Positions 9,331-18,516 of a stretch of 64,000 bases of DNA are shown piece after piece. Position 1 is the stretch's first letter, and each line of letters begins with the position of its first letter. Source of the DNA: Rhodococcus sp. RD6.2. Lineage in GTDB: Bacteria; Actinomycetota; Actinomycetes; Mycobacteriales; Mycobacteriaceae. The stretch covers positions 124,248 to 188,247 of the forward strand of contig NZ_CVQP01000011.1 of NCBI RefSeq assembly GCF_001040705.1, in the 5' to 3' direction. The notes below the pieces were generated by a model. It saw only the letters and a list, made by a program, of their open reading frames with translations. It did no database searches and was not told where the DNA came from. Position numbers and translations under genes: made by a program.

Positions 9331-10020
9331 ATGAGCAACCGACCCGAGCTGTCCCGCATCCACCGACTCCCCGAACGGTCCCGCGCCGACCGCGCCGACC
9401 TCGACGCGGTGCTGGACGCGTCCGCGATCGGCACCCTGGCGACCGTTGTCGACGGAGAGCCGTGGGCGGTCCCCATGCTGTACGCCCGCATCGGCGATCG
9501 GATCCTGCTCCACGGGTCGACCGGAGCAGGGGCACTGAGGCACATCGCGGCGGGCGCACCGGCGACGCTGTGCGTGAGTATTCTCGACGGAATCGTCCTG
9601 GCCGACAACCTGTTCAACTCCTCCGCCAACTACCGGTCCGCGGTCGTTCGAGGTCACCTGACGACGATCGACCGCGCCGAGGCCGACGCCGCGCTCACCG
9701 AACTGTCCGACGCCCTGATCCCCGGCCGCAGCGCTGAGGTCCGGCCGTCGACTCCGAAGGAACTCGCCGCGACACTGACGATCGCGCTGCCGATCGTCGA
9801 GGGGCAGTGGACGGTCAAGGTGCGGGACGCGCCCCCGAGCGAGGGCGACGCGAACCCGCGCGTCTGGGCGGGCGTGGTGCCGATCCGGGAGGTCGCGGGC
9901 GCACCGGAACGGGCGCCCTGGGTCGACGCGGACGTGCCGCAACCCCCGTCCGTCACGCGGCTGCGCAGCGACCGTCAAGATCGCGTCAACGGCCCAGTTC
10001 ACGCCGTCAGCGAGTCGTAA
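9331..10020 (+). CDS. Pyridoxamine 5'-phosphate oxidase family (FMN split-barrel) protein
   Basis: This protein of about 229 residues has an N-terminal split-barrel domain (residues ~20-130) with motifs typical of the Nim/PNPOx-like flavin-binding group: IGTLATVVDGEPWAVPMLY, ILLHGSTGAGALRHI and NYRSAVVRG. A C-terminal segment with VWAGVVPI follows. Enzymes of this group bind FMN or F420 or haem; the substrate is unknown here. The ATG at 9331 lies behind GGCAGGG; a GTG at 9322 would sit inside that ribosome-binding site. The divergent MocR regulator suggests a link to B6 or amine metabolism. The last ~30 residues are Pro/Arg-rich and look unstructured. An 11-bp hairpin lies beyond the stop. 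Confidence 0.82.
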   Translation: MSNRPELSRIHRLPERSRADRADLDAVLDASAIGTLATVVDGEPWAVPMLYARIGDRILLHGSTGAGALRHIAAGAPATLCVSILDGIVLADNLFNSSANYRSAVVRGHLTTIDRAEADAALTELSDALIPGRSAEVRPSTPKELAATLTIALPIVEGQWTVKVRDAPPSEGDANPRVWAGVVPIREVAGAPERAPWVDADVPQPPSVTRLRSDRQDRVNGPVHAVSES

Positions 10021-10078
10021 AGGGCGCCCATTTCGCCGAATTTCGGGAGCACTCTGCACTGTGGCCCGGAAGAGGGCC

Positions 10079-10103
10079 GGTCCCGCCGAGAGTCGGCGGG
10101 ACC
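10079..10103 (+). terminator. Hairpin between PNPOx-like gene and kdp operon
   Basis: GGTCCCGCCGA at 10079-10089 pairs perfectly with 10093-10103 across a GAG loop (11-bp stem). There is no T-run. It could terminate the upstream gene or, since it lies 25 bases before the kdp micropeptide start, be part of the kdp leader. Confidence 0.5.
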
Positions 10104-10128
10104 CGTGCGGTGTGAAAAGGAATGCGTG

Positions 10129-10221
10129 ATGGCTGATCTGGCCTACGTGACGGCGATCATCGGGACGTTCGCCTGCTGTGCGGCGGTCCTGCGGGCGCTG
10201 CAGACGAAGGCGGTCCGATGA
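10129..10221 (+). CDS. 30-residue membrane micropeptide at the head of the kdp operon
   Basis: This small gene starts at the ATG at 10129, behind a strong AAAGGAA ribosome-binding site, and encodes 30 residues. One hydrophobic segment (YVTAIIGTFACCAAVLRAL) is followed by a short basic tail (KAVR). Its stop overlaps the kdpF start by four bases (ATGA), so it is translationally coupled to kdpF. It is not KdpF itself, which follows with the expected DPERF ending. I recall similar unnamed tiny proteins next to actinobacterial kdpF, but no function is known to me. Candidate roles are stabilising the KdpFABC complex or acting as a leader peptide. Two adjacent Cys residues lie in the membrane segment. 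Confidence 0.7.
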   Translation: MADLAYVTAIIGTFACCAAVLRALQTKAVR

Positions 10222-10316
10222 CGGCGAGCGGCGTCCTGAGCGTGGTGTTGATCGCGCTCGCGGCTGCCCTGGTGATCTACCTGCTCGTTGCGCTCGTCGA
10301 CCCCGAAAGGTTCTAG
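10218..10316 (+). CDS. kdpF: KdpF, small subunit of K+-transporting ATPase
   Basis: This is a 32-residue single-span membrane peptide. A hydrophobic helix (VVLIALAAALVIYLLVALV) ends in the family hallmark DPERF. KdpF stabilises the KdpABC complex in the membrane. The ATG at 10218 overlaps the micropeptide stop, and kdpA starts three bases after the kdpF stop. Confidence 0.93.
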   Translation: MTASGVLSVVLIALAAALVIYLLVALVDPERF

Positions 10317-10319
10317 TCA

Positions 10320-12020
10320 ATGAATCCCGCGCTCGCAGCGGGACTACAGGTGGCACTCGTCGTTGCGGTGCTTGCGATCCTGTACGTCCCCGTCGGCGAC
10401 TACATGGCCAAGGTGTATTCCACCGACACCGATCTCCGGTCCCGGGACCTGCGGGTCGAGACGGTCCTGTACCGCCTCTGCCGCATCAATTCCCGCACCG
10501 AGCAGACCTGGTACGGCTACGCAGGCTCGCTCCTCGGCTTCTCTGCCGCCAGTGTGCTGTTCCTCTACTTCCTCCAGCGTGTCCAAGGTGTCCTTCCCCT
10601 GAACGGCGGGCTGTCCGGGGTGAGCCCGGCGGTCGCGTTCAACACAGCGGTGTCCTTCGTCACGAACACCAACTGGCAGTCGTATGCGCCCGAGACGACG
10701 ATGAGCAACCTCACCCAACCGCTCGGGCTCGCGGTGCAGAACTTCGTGTCTGCCGCAGTCGGCATGGCCGTCGCGGTCGCGCTGATCCGCGGCTTCGTCC
10801 GGGTCTCCCGTGGCGGTGAGATCGGCAACTTCTGGGTGGACCTGACCCGCGGCGCGTTGCGCATCCTGCTGCCGCTCTCCTTCGTCATCGCTCTGGTCCT
10901 CATGAGTCAGGGCGTGATCCAGTCGTTCCGGACCGGTTTCGACTCCACCGGACTCGACGGCAATGTCGTCACCAACGCGCTCGCGCCGGTCGCCTCCCAG
11001 GAAGCGATCAAGGAACTCGGGACCAACGGTGGCGGGATCCTCGCCGCCAACTCTGCGCACCCGTTCGAGAACCCCACCCCGATCACCAACATCGTCGAGA
11101 TCCTCGCGATCCTGCTGATCCCGGTGTGCCTGACCCGGACGTTCGGAACGATGGTCGGGCAGCACAGGCAGGGACTGACCCTGCTCGCCGTGATGAGCGT
11201 GCTGTTCAGCGGACAACTCGCGGTGGTGCTGGCCGCCGAGTCAGGGACGCGCGGCGTGGCCGCCACCGCTGCGGGCGCCATGATGGAAGGCAAGGAGACT
11301 CGGTTCGGCATCCCGGGTAGCGCCCTGTTCGCGGTCGCCACCACCGGAACCTCCACCGGCGCCGTCAACTCCGCCCACGACAGCATGTCGCCGCTCGGCG
11401 GCGGCGCAGTGCTACTGAACATGCTGCTCGGCGAGATCGCGCCCGGCGGTGTCGGTACCGGCCTCTACGGCATCCTCGTTCTCGCGATCATCGCGGTGTT
11501 CGTAGGCGGCCTCCTCGTCGGCCGCACACCGGAGTACCTCGGCAAGAAGCTCGGGCGACGTGAGATCACGATGGCGGCGCTGTCGGTGCTGGTGATGCCC
11601 GCGCTGGTGCTGATCGGCACGTCCATCACCGTGATCCTGTCGACTACCACCGGTTTCCAGGGCAACAGCGGCGATCCCGGCACCCCCGGATCGATCCACG
11701 GTTTCACCGAGGTGCTGTACGCCTACGCGTCGGCGTCGAACAACAACGGCAGCGCCTTCGGCGGCCTCACCGTCACCAGCGACTGGTTCCAGACCTCGCT
11801 CGGCGTCTGCATGCTGCTCGGCCGGTTCCTGCCGATCATCTTCGTGCTCGCACTGGCCGGCTCTCTGGCATCACAGCGCAAGACGGCGCCCACCGCGGGC
11901 ACCCTCCCCACCGCGGGGCCGATGTTCGCCGGGTTGCTCACCGGCACCGTCGTTCTCGTCGCGGCACTGACATTCTTCCCGGCCCTCGCACTGGGCCCGA
12001 TCGCAGAGGCAATGCAATGA
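10320..12020 (+). CDS. kdpA: KdpA, K+-binding channel-like subunit
   Basis: This 566-residue integral membrane subunit selects and passes K+ in the KdpFABC complex. About ten membrane helices surround four pore-loop repeats that can be recognised in order: [48 protein letters not shown] and [13 protein letters not shown]. The intact Gly-containing loops argue for a functional selectivity filter. Length matches the E. coli subunit (557). The start is an ATG at 10320, and the stop overlaps the kdpB ATG by four bases. Confidence 0.98.
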   Translation: MNPALAAGLQVALVVAVLAILYVPVGDYMAKVYSTDTDLRSRDLRVETVLYRLCRINSRTEQTWYGYAGSLLGFSAASVLFLYFLQRVQGVLPLNGGLSGVSPAVAFNTAVSFVTNTNWQSYAPETTMSNLTQPLGLAVQNFVSAAVGMAVAVALIRGFVRVSRGGEIGNFWVDLTRGALRILLPLSFVIALVLMSQGVIQSFRTGFDSTGLDGNVVTNALAPVASQEAIKELGTNGGGILAANSAHPFENPTPITNIVEILAILLIPVCLTRTFGTMVGQHRQGLTLLAVMSVLFSGQLAVVLAAESGTRGVAATAAGAMMEGKETRFGIPGSALFAVATTGTSTGAVNSAHDSMSPLGGGAVLLNMLLGEIAPGGVGTGLYGILVLAIIAVFVGGLLVGRTPEYLGKKLGRREITMAALSVLVMPALVLIGTSITVILSTTTGFQGNSGDPGTPGSIHGFTEVLYAYASASNNNGSAFGGLTVTSDWFQTSLGVCMLLGRFLPIIFVLALAGSLASQRKTAPTAGTLPTAGPMFAGLLTGTVVLVAALTFFPALALGPIAEAMQ

Positions 12021-14128
12021 GTGTGGACACCCGAGAGCGCGTGGCGGCGGATACCACTTCCAGCGCGGGACACGGCCCGACACCGGTCAAGGCCGGCATC
12101 TTCAACCCGCGCCAGATGTGGACTTCGCTTCCTGGCGCATTCCGAAAGCTCGATCCTCGCCACCTCGCCCGCAACCCGGTGATGTTCGTGGTGTTCGTCG
12201 GGTCGGTGGTCACCACAGTGCTCGCACTGGTCGACCCCTCGGTGTTCGCGTGGGTTGTCGCAGCTTGGCTGTGGTTCACGGTGTTGTTCGCGAACCTGGC
12301 CGAGGCGGTCGCGGAGGGACGCGGCAAGGCCCAGGCGGCGAGCCTGCGGAAGGTCAAGCAGGACACCACCGCCCACCGGATCACCTCAAGTGGTGCGGTC
12401 GAATCCGTGCCCGGCACCGAACTGAAGGTCGGTGACCGGGTGGTGGTGAAGGCGGGCGAGGTCATCCCCGGGGACGGCGACGTCGTCGAGGGCATCGCGA
12501 CCGTCGACGAGTCGGCAATCACCGGCGAGTCCGCGCCGGTGGTACGCGAGTCCGGGGGCGATCGCTGCGCGGTCACCGGTGGCACCGTGGTGCTGTCCGA
12601 CCGGATCGTCGTCCAGATCTCCACGGCACCCGGACATTCCTTCGTGGACCGGATGATTGCGCTCGTCGAAGGCGCGTCGAGACAGAAGACGCCCAACGAG
12701 ATCGCGCTCAACATCCTCCTCGCCTCGCTGACCGTGGTGTTCCTGCTCGCAGTGGTCGCGATCGGACCGATGGGCCTCTATGCGGGAAGCGAGCAGGATC
12801 CGATCAAGTTGATCGCCCTGCTGGTATGCCTGATTCCCACCACCATCGGCGCCCTGCTGTCGGCGATCGGCATCGCGGGCATGGACCGGCTCGTCCAGCG
12901 GAACGTCCTCGCCATGTCCGGTCGTGCGGTGGAGGCCGCCGGTGACATCGGCACGCTGCTGATGGACAAGACCGGCACGATCACCTACGGCAACCGTCGG
13001 GCCACCGCACTGCATCCGGCGCCGGGTGTCGGTGCGGCGGAACTCGCTGCCGCCGCACGACTCTCGAGCCTCGCCGACGGAACCCCGGAGGGACGCAGCA
13101 TCGTCGACCTGTGTGTCGCGGAGTTCGGGCTGGCTGCCGATCCGTCGGAGGGCGAGAAGGCCGCGGAGTTCGTCCCGTTCACCGCACAGACTCGGATGAG
13201 CGGTCTGGACCTGGGCGAGCAAGGTGGTTCGAGCAGGCAGATCCGCAAGGGAGCCAGTGATGCGGTACTCGGCTGGGTGCGAGCCCAGGGCGGCGCGGCT
13301 GCACCGGCGGTGACCGACACGGTGAACGAGATCGCGCAGTCCGGTGGAACCCCGCTGGTCGTGGCGGTAGCCGAGGGTGCATCCGTCCGGGTGCTCGGTG
13401 TCATCCAACTCGCCGATGTGGTCAAGCCCGGTATCGCCGAACGTTTCGCGGAGCTGCGTGCGATGGGTATCCGGACCGTGATGATCACGGGCGACAATCC
13501 GCTGACCGCGAAGGCGATCGCGGAGGAGGCCGGCGTCGACGACTTCATGGCCGAGGCCACCCCCGAGGACAAGCTCGCGCTGATCCGCAAGGAACAGGCG
13601 GGCGGCCGGCTGGTCGCCATGACCGGCGACGGTACGAACGACGCGCCCGCGCTCGCACAGGCCGATGTGGGCGTGGCGATGAACACTGGGACCTCGGCGG
13701 CGAAGGAAGCCGGGAACATGGTGGACCTGGACTCCGATCCCACCAAGCTGATCGAGGTCGTCGAGATCGGCAAGCAGTTGCTGATCACCCGTGGCGCGTT
13801 GACGACGTTCTCGCTGGCGAACGACCTCGCGAAGTACTTTGCGATCCTGCCCGCGCTGTTCAGCGGCATCTACCCGCAGTTGGACGCACTGAACATCATG
13901 CGGCTGGCCACGCCGCAGTCGGCGATCGTGTCGGCGGTGGTGTTCAACGCCCTGGTGATTGTCGCTCTGATCCCGCTGGCGCTCAAAGGTGTTCGGTATC
14001 GACCTTCCACAGCGTCCCAGCTGTTGGGTCGGAACCTGATGATCTACGGTCTCGGCGGCGTCGTGACCCCATTCGTCGGGATCTGGCTGATCGATCTCGT
14101 CGTACGTCTCATTCCCGGAATTGGGTGA
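12017..14128 (+). CDS. kdpB: KdpB, catalytic P-type ATPase subunit
   Basis: This 703-residue ATPase subunit energises K+ uptake. The actuator motif TGES is at residues 169-172; its Ser is the position that in E. coli KdpB can be phosphorylated as an inhibitory switch. The phosphorylation motif DKTGTIT is centred on Asp317, and the hinge motif [12 protein letters not shown] follows. Membrane segments match the reduced seven-helix plan of KdpB. Translation is coupled to kdpA by an ATGA overlap. All catalytic residues are present, so the pump should be active. Confidence 0.98.
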   Translation: MSVDTRERVAADTTSSAGHGPTPVKAGIFNPRQMWTSLPGAFRKLDPRHLARNPVMFVVFVGSVVTTVLALVDPSVFAWVVAAWLWFTVLFANLAEAVAEGRGKAQAASLRKVKQDTTAHRITSSGAVESVPGTELKVGDRVVVKAGEVIPGDGDVVEGIATVDESAITGESAPVVRESGGDRCAVTGGTVVLSDRIVVQISTAPGHSFVDRMIALVEGASRQKTPNEIALNILLASLTVVFLLAVVAIGPMGLYAGSEQDPIKLIALLVCLIPTTIGALLSAIGIAGMDRLVQRNVLAMSGRAVEAAGDIGTLLMDKTGTITYGNRRATALHPAPGVGAAELAAAARLSSLADGTPEGRSIVDLCVAEFGLAADPSEGEKAAEFVPFTAQTRMSGLDLGEQGGSSRQIRKGASDAVLGWVRAQGGAAAPAVTDTVNEIAQSGGTPLVVAVAEGASVRVLGVIQLADVVKPGIAERFAELRAMGIRTVMITGDNPLTAKAIAEEAGVDDFMAEATPEDKLALIRKEQAGGRLVAMTGDGTNDAPALAQADVGVAMNTGTSAAKEAGNMVDLDSDPTKLIEVVEIGKQLLITRGALTTFSLANDLAKYFAILPALFSGIYPQLDALNIMRLATPQSAIVSAVVFNALVIVALIPLALKGVRYRPSTASQLLGRNLMIYGLGGVVTPFVGIWLIDLVVRLIPGIG

Positions 14129-14135
14129 CTTGGAC

Positions 14136-14780
14136 ATGCGTTTCACAATTGGAATGTTGCGGCAGGTGTGGGCGGGCTTCCTGGTGCTCCTGGCGCTGAC
14201 CGCGGTGGTGGGTGTGCTCTATCCGGCTGTCGTCTGGGGTGTCGGCCGGCTCGGGTCCGACTCCGCCGAGGGCTCGCCCGTCCGCGATACGCAGGGATGT
14301 GTGGTCGGCAGCGCCTGGATCGGAGTCGACCCCCAGGTTCCCGAAGGCGAGCCCGATCCGTACTTCCACGCCAGGGTCACGGGTTCGGTGGCGGACGAGG
14401 ATCCGTTCGCGCCGGGAGATCCCGCCACCGCACTGCCCACCAACCAGGGCCCGAGCAGCGAGATCCTCGCCACCTTCGTCGAGGCACGGCGCGCCGCGAT
14501 CGCGGAACGGGAAGGTGTGCGACCCGACCAGGTGCCCGTGGACGCGCTGACCGGGTCCGGTTCCGGCGTCGATCCGCACATCAGCCCCGCGTACGCGGAC
14601 CTGCAGGTGCGACGGGTGGCGGAGGTCAACGGGCTGAGTGAGACACGGGTCCGGGAGCTCGTCGCCGACCACACGGATGGCCGCCAGCTGGGATTCCTCG
14701 GCGAGGAACGCGTCAACGTGCTGGAGCTGAACGTGGCGCTCGGGCTGACGGCACCGGAGTGCAGCACCGTTGGTGGATGA
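14136..14780 (+). CDS. kdpC: KdpC, K+-transporting ATPase subunit C
   Basis: This 214-residue subunit has a single N-terminal membrane helix (FLVLLALTAVVGVLYPAVV) and a soluble extracytoplasmic domain with the KdpC signatures PYFHARV, TNQGPSS, DPHISPAYA and NVLELNVAL. KdpC stabilises the complex. I use the ATG at 14136, seven bases after kdpB, because the family starts immediately before the membrane helix; a TTG at 14121 would overlap kdpB. The 3' end overlaps kdpD by 11 bases. Confidence 0.97.
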   Translation: MRFTIGMLRQVWAGFLVLLALTAVVGVLYPAVVWGVGRLGSDSAEGSPVRDTQGCVVGSAWIGVDPQVPEGEPDPYFHARVTGSVADEDPFAPGDPATALPTNQGPSSEILATFVEARRAAIAEREGVRPDQVPVDALTGSGSGVDPHISPAYADLQVRRVAEVNGLSETRVRELVADHTDGRQLGFLGEERVNVLELNVALGLTAPECSTVGG

Positions 14781-17334
14781 TGACGGTGTGAGTGGCGACG
14801 ACACAACCGGTGCCCGCGGCGAGCTGCGCATCTATCTCGGTGCCGCGCCGGGCGTCGGCAAGACGTACGCGATGCTCGGTGAGGCGCACCGGCGCCGTGA
14901 GCGCGGCACGGATGTGGTCGCGGCCGTGGTGGAGACCCACGGCCGCGCCCGTACCGCCGAGCAGGTCGGCGATCTCGAGGTGATCGCCCCGAAGGTGATC
15001 GAGTATCGCGGTACCCGGATGCCGGAGCTGGACGTCGACGCGGTTCTGCGTCGGCGTCCGGCCCTCGTCCTGGTCGACGAACTCGCCCACACCAACACGC
15101 CGGGCAGCCGCAACGCGAAGCGCTGGCAGGACGTCGCGGAGGTGCTGGACGCGGGCATCGATGTCCTGACCACGCTCAACGTCCAGCATCTCGAATCGTT
15201 GGGCGACGTGGTGCAGCGGATAACCGGGGTGGTGCAGCAGGAGACCGTGCCCGACGAGGTGGTGCGCGGCGCCACCCAGGTCGAACTGGTGGACATCACC
15301 CCGGAGGCGCTGCGGCGCAGGCTCTCCCACGGCAACGTGTATTCCGCGGACAAGGTGGACGCGGCACTGAGCAACTACTTTCGGCGTGGAAATCTCACCG
15401 CGCTGCGGGAACTCGCTCTGCTCTGGGTCGCCGACCAGGTGGACGCCGCGCTGGCGAAGTACCGCGCGGAGAACGCCATCACCGACACCTGGGAGGCCCG
15501 CGAGCGGGTCGTCGTCGCCGTCACCGGTGGGCCGGAGTCCGCGACGTTGATCCGCCGAGCGAGCCGGATCGCGTCGAAGGCGAGCGCGGAACTGATGGTG
15601 GTGCACGTCGTTCGTGGCGACGGGCTGGCCGGGGTGTCGGCGTCGGAGATGGGCAAGGTTCGCACTCTCGCGGCAGCCATCGGCGCCACCCTGCACAGCG
15701 TCGTAGGCGACGACGTCCCCGCCACCCTGCTCGACTTCGCTCGTTCCGCGAACGCCACGCAGTTGGTGCTCGGCACTTCACGGCGTTCGCGGTGGGCGCG
15801 GATCTTCGACGAGGGCATCGGTGCCACGGTGGTGCAGCGCTCCGGAGGCATCGACGTGCACATGGTCACCCACGAGGCGACCGCCGTGTCCCGGCGATGG
15901 CTGCCGTCCGGCTCGCGGCCCCGCCGTGCGCTGTCGTGGGTGGCGGCGCTGGTCGTGCCGTCGCTCGCCGCGTTGCTGATGGGTGCGGTCAACGCACGGT
16001 ACGACGTCGGCGGGGAGAACGCGCTGTTCTTCATCGTCGTGCTGCTGGTCGCGCTGCTCGGCGGTGTCGCGCCCGCGGCGCTGTCGGCGCTGATCTCCGG
16101 ACTGCTGCTCAACTACTACTTCACGCCACCGCTGCGCAGTTTCACGATCGCCCAACCCGACAACTTCATCACCACGGTGGTTCTGCTGGTGATCGCGGTC
16201 GCGGTCGCGGTGCTCGTGGACGAAGCGGCGAAACGAACGCGGGAGGCGCGGCGCGCGTCCCAGGAGGCGGAACTGCTCGCGCTGTTCGCGGGGTCGGTGT
16301 TGCGTGGTGCCGACCTGCCGGCGTTGCTGGACAAGGTTCGGGAGACCTACGGTCAGCGGGCGGTCAGCGTCCTGCACAGGGACGGGGGAGTCGTCGATGC
16401 GGTCGGGGACGATCCGCCCCGTGACCGCGACGACGCCGACACGGTGTGCGACGCGGGTGACGGCGAATACACTCTCGCGCTGCGCGGACCCGACGTTGCG
16501 GCACGGGATCGTCGGGTGCTGACTGCCGTCGCCAACCAGGCGGTCGGCCTCATCCGGCAGGAACAACTCGCCGCCGAGGCGGGCGAGGCCCGGGCTCTCG
16601 CCGAAGCGGACCGGCTACGCCGTGCGCTGCTGTCCGCGGTCAGTCACGACCTGCGCACGCCGCTGGCCGCGGTCAAGGCGGCGGTGTCGAGTCTGCGCAG
16701 CGACGACATCGAGTTCTCACCGGAGGACACCGCGGAACTGCTTGCCACCGTGGACGAGTCGACCGACCAGCTGACGAGCCTGGTCGGGAACCTCCTCGAC
16801 TCGTCGCGTCTGGCGGCCGGGGTGGTGCGGCCCGAGCTGCGCCCGGTGTACCTGGACGAGGTGGTGCATCGCGCGCTCCTCGGCGTCGGGGTCGGCACCG
16901 CCACGGGATCGGCGCGGACGGTACGGGAACGGGTGCGCGTCGACGTCGGCGAGTGCGTCGTCCGTGCGGACAGCGGCCTGCTCGAGCGGGTCGTCGCGAA
17001 CCTCGTCGACAACGCTCTGCGGTACGCACCCGACGGCGTCGTACGGGTCGCGGCCGGTGCCGCGGGTGACCGGGTCCTGCTCACCGTCGCCGACACCGGA
17101 CCCGGGATCGCCCGCGGCGCCCAGGAGCAGATCTTCGATTCCTTCCAGCGGCTCGGTGACCGCGACACCACCACCGGTGTCGGACTTGGTCTGTCGGTGG
17201 CGCGCGGCTTCGTGGAGGCGATGGGTGGGACCGTCACCGCGACGGATACGCCCGGTGGTGGCCTGACAATGGTGGTGGACCTCGCGGGCGCAGGCCCCGG
17301 GGGCGAGGACGAGAGCGACGAGGTGGGTGCGTGA
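14770..17334 (+). CDS. kdpD: KdpD, K+/turgor-responsive sensor histidine kinase
   Basis: This 854-residue membrane kinase has an N-terminal KdpD domain with Walker A GAAPGVGKT (residues 24-32) and Walker B VLVDELAHTN, then a universal-stress-protein-like domain. A four-helix membrane block follows (around residues 390-495), then a linker, the phosphoacceptor His626 in SHDLRTPL, and a HATPase domain with DNALRYAPDG and DTGPGIA. In E. coli KdpD senses low K+ and phosphorylates KdpE, and the USP-like domain binds regulators. The GTG at 14770 overlaps kdpC; GTG at 14788 is an alternative. It lies in the same transcription unit as the structural genes, giving positive autoregulation through KdpE. 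Confidence 0.96.
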   Translation: MVDDDGVSGDDTTGARGELRIYLGAAPGVGKTYAMLGEAHRRRERGTDVVAAVVETHGRARTAEQVGDLEVIAPKVIEYRGTRMPELDVDAVLRRRPALVLVDELAHTNTPGSRNAKRWQDVAEVLDAGIDVLTTLNVQHLESLGDVVQRITGVVQQETVPDEVVRGATQVELVDITPEALRRRLSHGNVYSADKVDAALSNYFRRGNLTALRELALLWVADQVDAALAKYRAENAITDTWEARERVVVAVTGGPESATLIRRASRIASKASAELMVVHVVRGDGLAGVSASEMGKVRTLAAAIGATLHSVVGDDVPATLLDFARSANATQLVLGTSRRSRWARIFDEGIGATVVQRSGGIDVHMVTHEATAVSRRWLPSGSRPRRALSWVAALVVPSLAALLMGAVNARYDVGGENALFFIVVLLVALLGGVAPAALSALISGLLLNYYFTPPLRSFTIAQPDNFITTVVLLVIAVAVAVLVDEAAKRTREARRASQEAELLALFAGSVLRGADLPALLDKVRETYGQRAVSVLHRDGGVVDAVGDDPPRDRDDADTVCDAGDGEYTLALRGPDVAARDRRVLTAVANQAVGLIRQEQLAAEAGEARALAEADRLRRALLSAVSHDLRTPLAAVKAAVSSLRSDDIEFSPEDTAELLATVDESTDQLTSLVGNLLDSSRLAAGVVRPELRPVYLDEVVHRALLGVGVGTATGSARTVRERVRVDVGECVVRADSGLLERVVANLVDNALRYAPDGVVRVAAGAAGDRVLLTVADTGPGIARGAQEQIFDSFQRLGDRDTTTGVGLGLSVARGFVEAMGGTVTATDTPGGGLTMVVDLAGAGPGGEDESDEVGA

Positions 17335-18011
17335 CACGGGTGCTGGTGGTTGACGACGAACCGCAGATCCTGCGCGCGCTGCGGATCAATCTCAGTGTGC
17401 GCGGCTACGAGGTCGTCACCGCCGCGGACGGGGCGTCCGCGCTGCGGGCGGCGGCCGAACGGCCACCCGAGGTGATCGTCCTCGACCTCGGACTGCCCGA
17501 CATGGACGGCATCGAAGTCCTTGCCGGGCTCCGGGGTTGGTGCGCGGCGCCGGTTATCGTGCTGTCTGCCAGGACCGACTCCGCCGACAAGGTCGCCGCG
17601 CTCGACGCCGGCGCGGACGACTACGTCACCAAGCCGTTCGGCATGGACGAGTTCCTGGCCCGGCTCCGGGCCGCGGTGCGTCGCGGCGAGTCCGTCGCCG
17701 CCACGGCGGACCCGGTGGTCGTCACCGACTCGTTCACCGTCGACCTCTCCGCCAAGACGGTGACCAGGGGCGAGGCCGAGGTGCACTTGACACCGACCGA
17801 GTGGGGGATGCTCGAGATGCTCGTCCGCAACAAGGGCAAGCTCGTCGGGCAGAAGGAACTGCTGCGCGAGGTGTGGGGGCCCGCGTACTCCACCGAAACG
17901 CACTACCTGCGGGTGTATCTCGCGCAGCTGCGTCGCAAGCTCGAGGACGATCCGTCGCATCCACGTCACCTGATCACCGAGGCGGGGATGGGGTACCGGT
18001 TCCAGGTGTGA
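17331..18011 (+). CDS. kdpE: KdpE, OmpR-family response regulator
   Basis: This 226-residue transcription factor is the partner of KdpD. The receiver domain has the acidic pair DDE, the phosphoacceptor Asp52 in VLDLGLPDMDG, and the conserved Lys of VTKPFG. A C-terminal OmpR/PhoB winged helix follows (HLTPTEWGMLEML to ITEAGMGYRFQV). The GTG at 17331 overlaps the kdpD stop by four bases, so the two are translationally coupled. It should activate the kdp promoter upstream of the micropeptide/kdpF; I do not recognise its operator. Confidence 0.97.
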   Translation: MTRVLVVDDEPQILRALRINLSVRGYEVVTAADGASALRAAAERPPEVIVLDLGLPDMDGIEVLAGLRGWCAAPVIVLSARTDSADKVAALDAGADDYVTKPFGMDEFLARLRAAVRRGESVAATADPVVVTDSFTVDLSAKTVTRGEAEVHLTPTEWGMLEMLVRNKGKLVGQKELLREVWGPAYSTETHYLRVYLAQLRRKLEDDPSHPRHLITEAGMGYRFQV

Positions 18012-18059
18012 GGACGGGTCGGGGAGGCCGCGGTGGGAGTGGGTGGCAGGATGGACCGC

Positions 18060-18503
18060 ATGGCTGATCAGACCCCCGACACCACCCCGGCCGCGACAGA
18101 GCTGTGGGTCGAGCGCACCGGCACCCGTCGCTACACCGGCCGCAGTTCGCGCGGCGCCGAGGTGCTGATCGGATCGGAGTCGGTCGAGGGTGTGTTCACG
18201 CCCGGTGAGCTGCTGAAGATCGCGCTCGCCGCGTGCAGTGGCATGAGTTCCGACGTGCCGCTCTCGCGGCGCCTCGGCGACAACTACGACGCCACGGTCC
18301 GCGTCTCGGGAGCCGCCGATCGTGAGAGCGAGGTCTACCCTCTCCTCGAGGAAGTCCTCGAGGTGGATCTGAGCGAACTGGATGCCGACGCGCAGCAACG
18401 ACTGATCACCGTCGTCGAGAAGTCCATCGACAAGGTGTGCACGGTCGGACGTACCCTCAAAAACGGCACTGTCATTCGACTTTCGATCGAGACCGATTCG
18501 TGA
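18060..18503 (+). CDS. OsmC family peroxiredoxin-like protein
   Basis: This 147-residue cytoplasmic protein has the two Cys residues of the OsmC/YhfA fold: Cys59 in ALAACSGMSS and Cys127 in DKVCTVGRTL. Such proteins reduce organic hydroperoxides using dithiols. It corresponds by position to Rv2923c, between mutM and acyP-smc in M. tuberculosis; here the MocR and kdp genes have been added between. I use the ATG at 18060 because GGCAGG at 18045-18050 is 9 bases upstream of it but directly abuts the alternative ATG at 18051. Confidence 0.92.
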   Translation: MADQTPDTTPAATELWVERTGTRRYTGRSSRGAEVLIGSESVEGVFTPGELLKIALAACSGMSSDVPLSRRLGDNYDATVRVSGAADRESEVYPLLEEVLEVDLSELDADAQQRLITVVEKSIDKVCTVGRTLKNGTVIRLSIETDS

Positions 18504-18516
18504 TCTGATAGGCGCC

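Noticed and set aside
10021-10128. c-di-AMP (ydaO-type) riboswitch before kdp
   Set aside because: Only 108 bases are available and only one simple hairpin (10079-10103) is seen. The multi-helix architecture with conserved loops is absent.
12386-14146. A 586-codon frame antisense to kdpB
   Set aside because: His/Arg/Gln-rich low-complexity translation without motifs. kdpB is intact and coupled to its neighbours.
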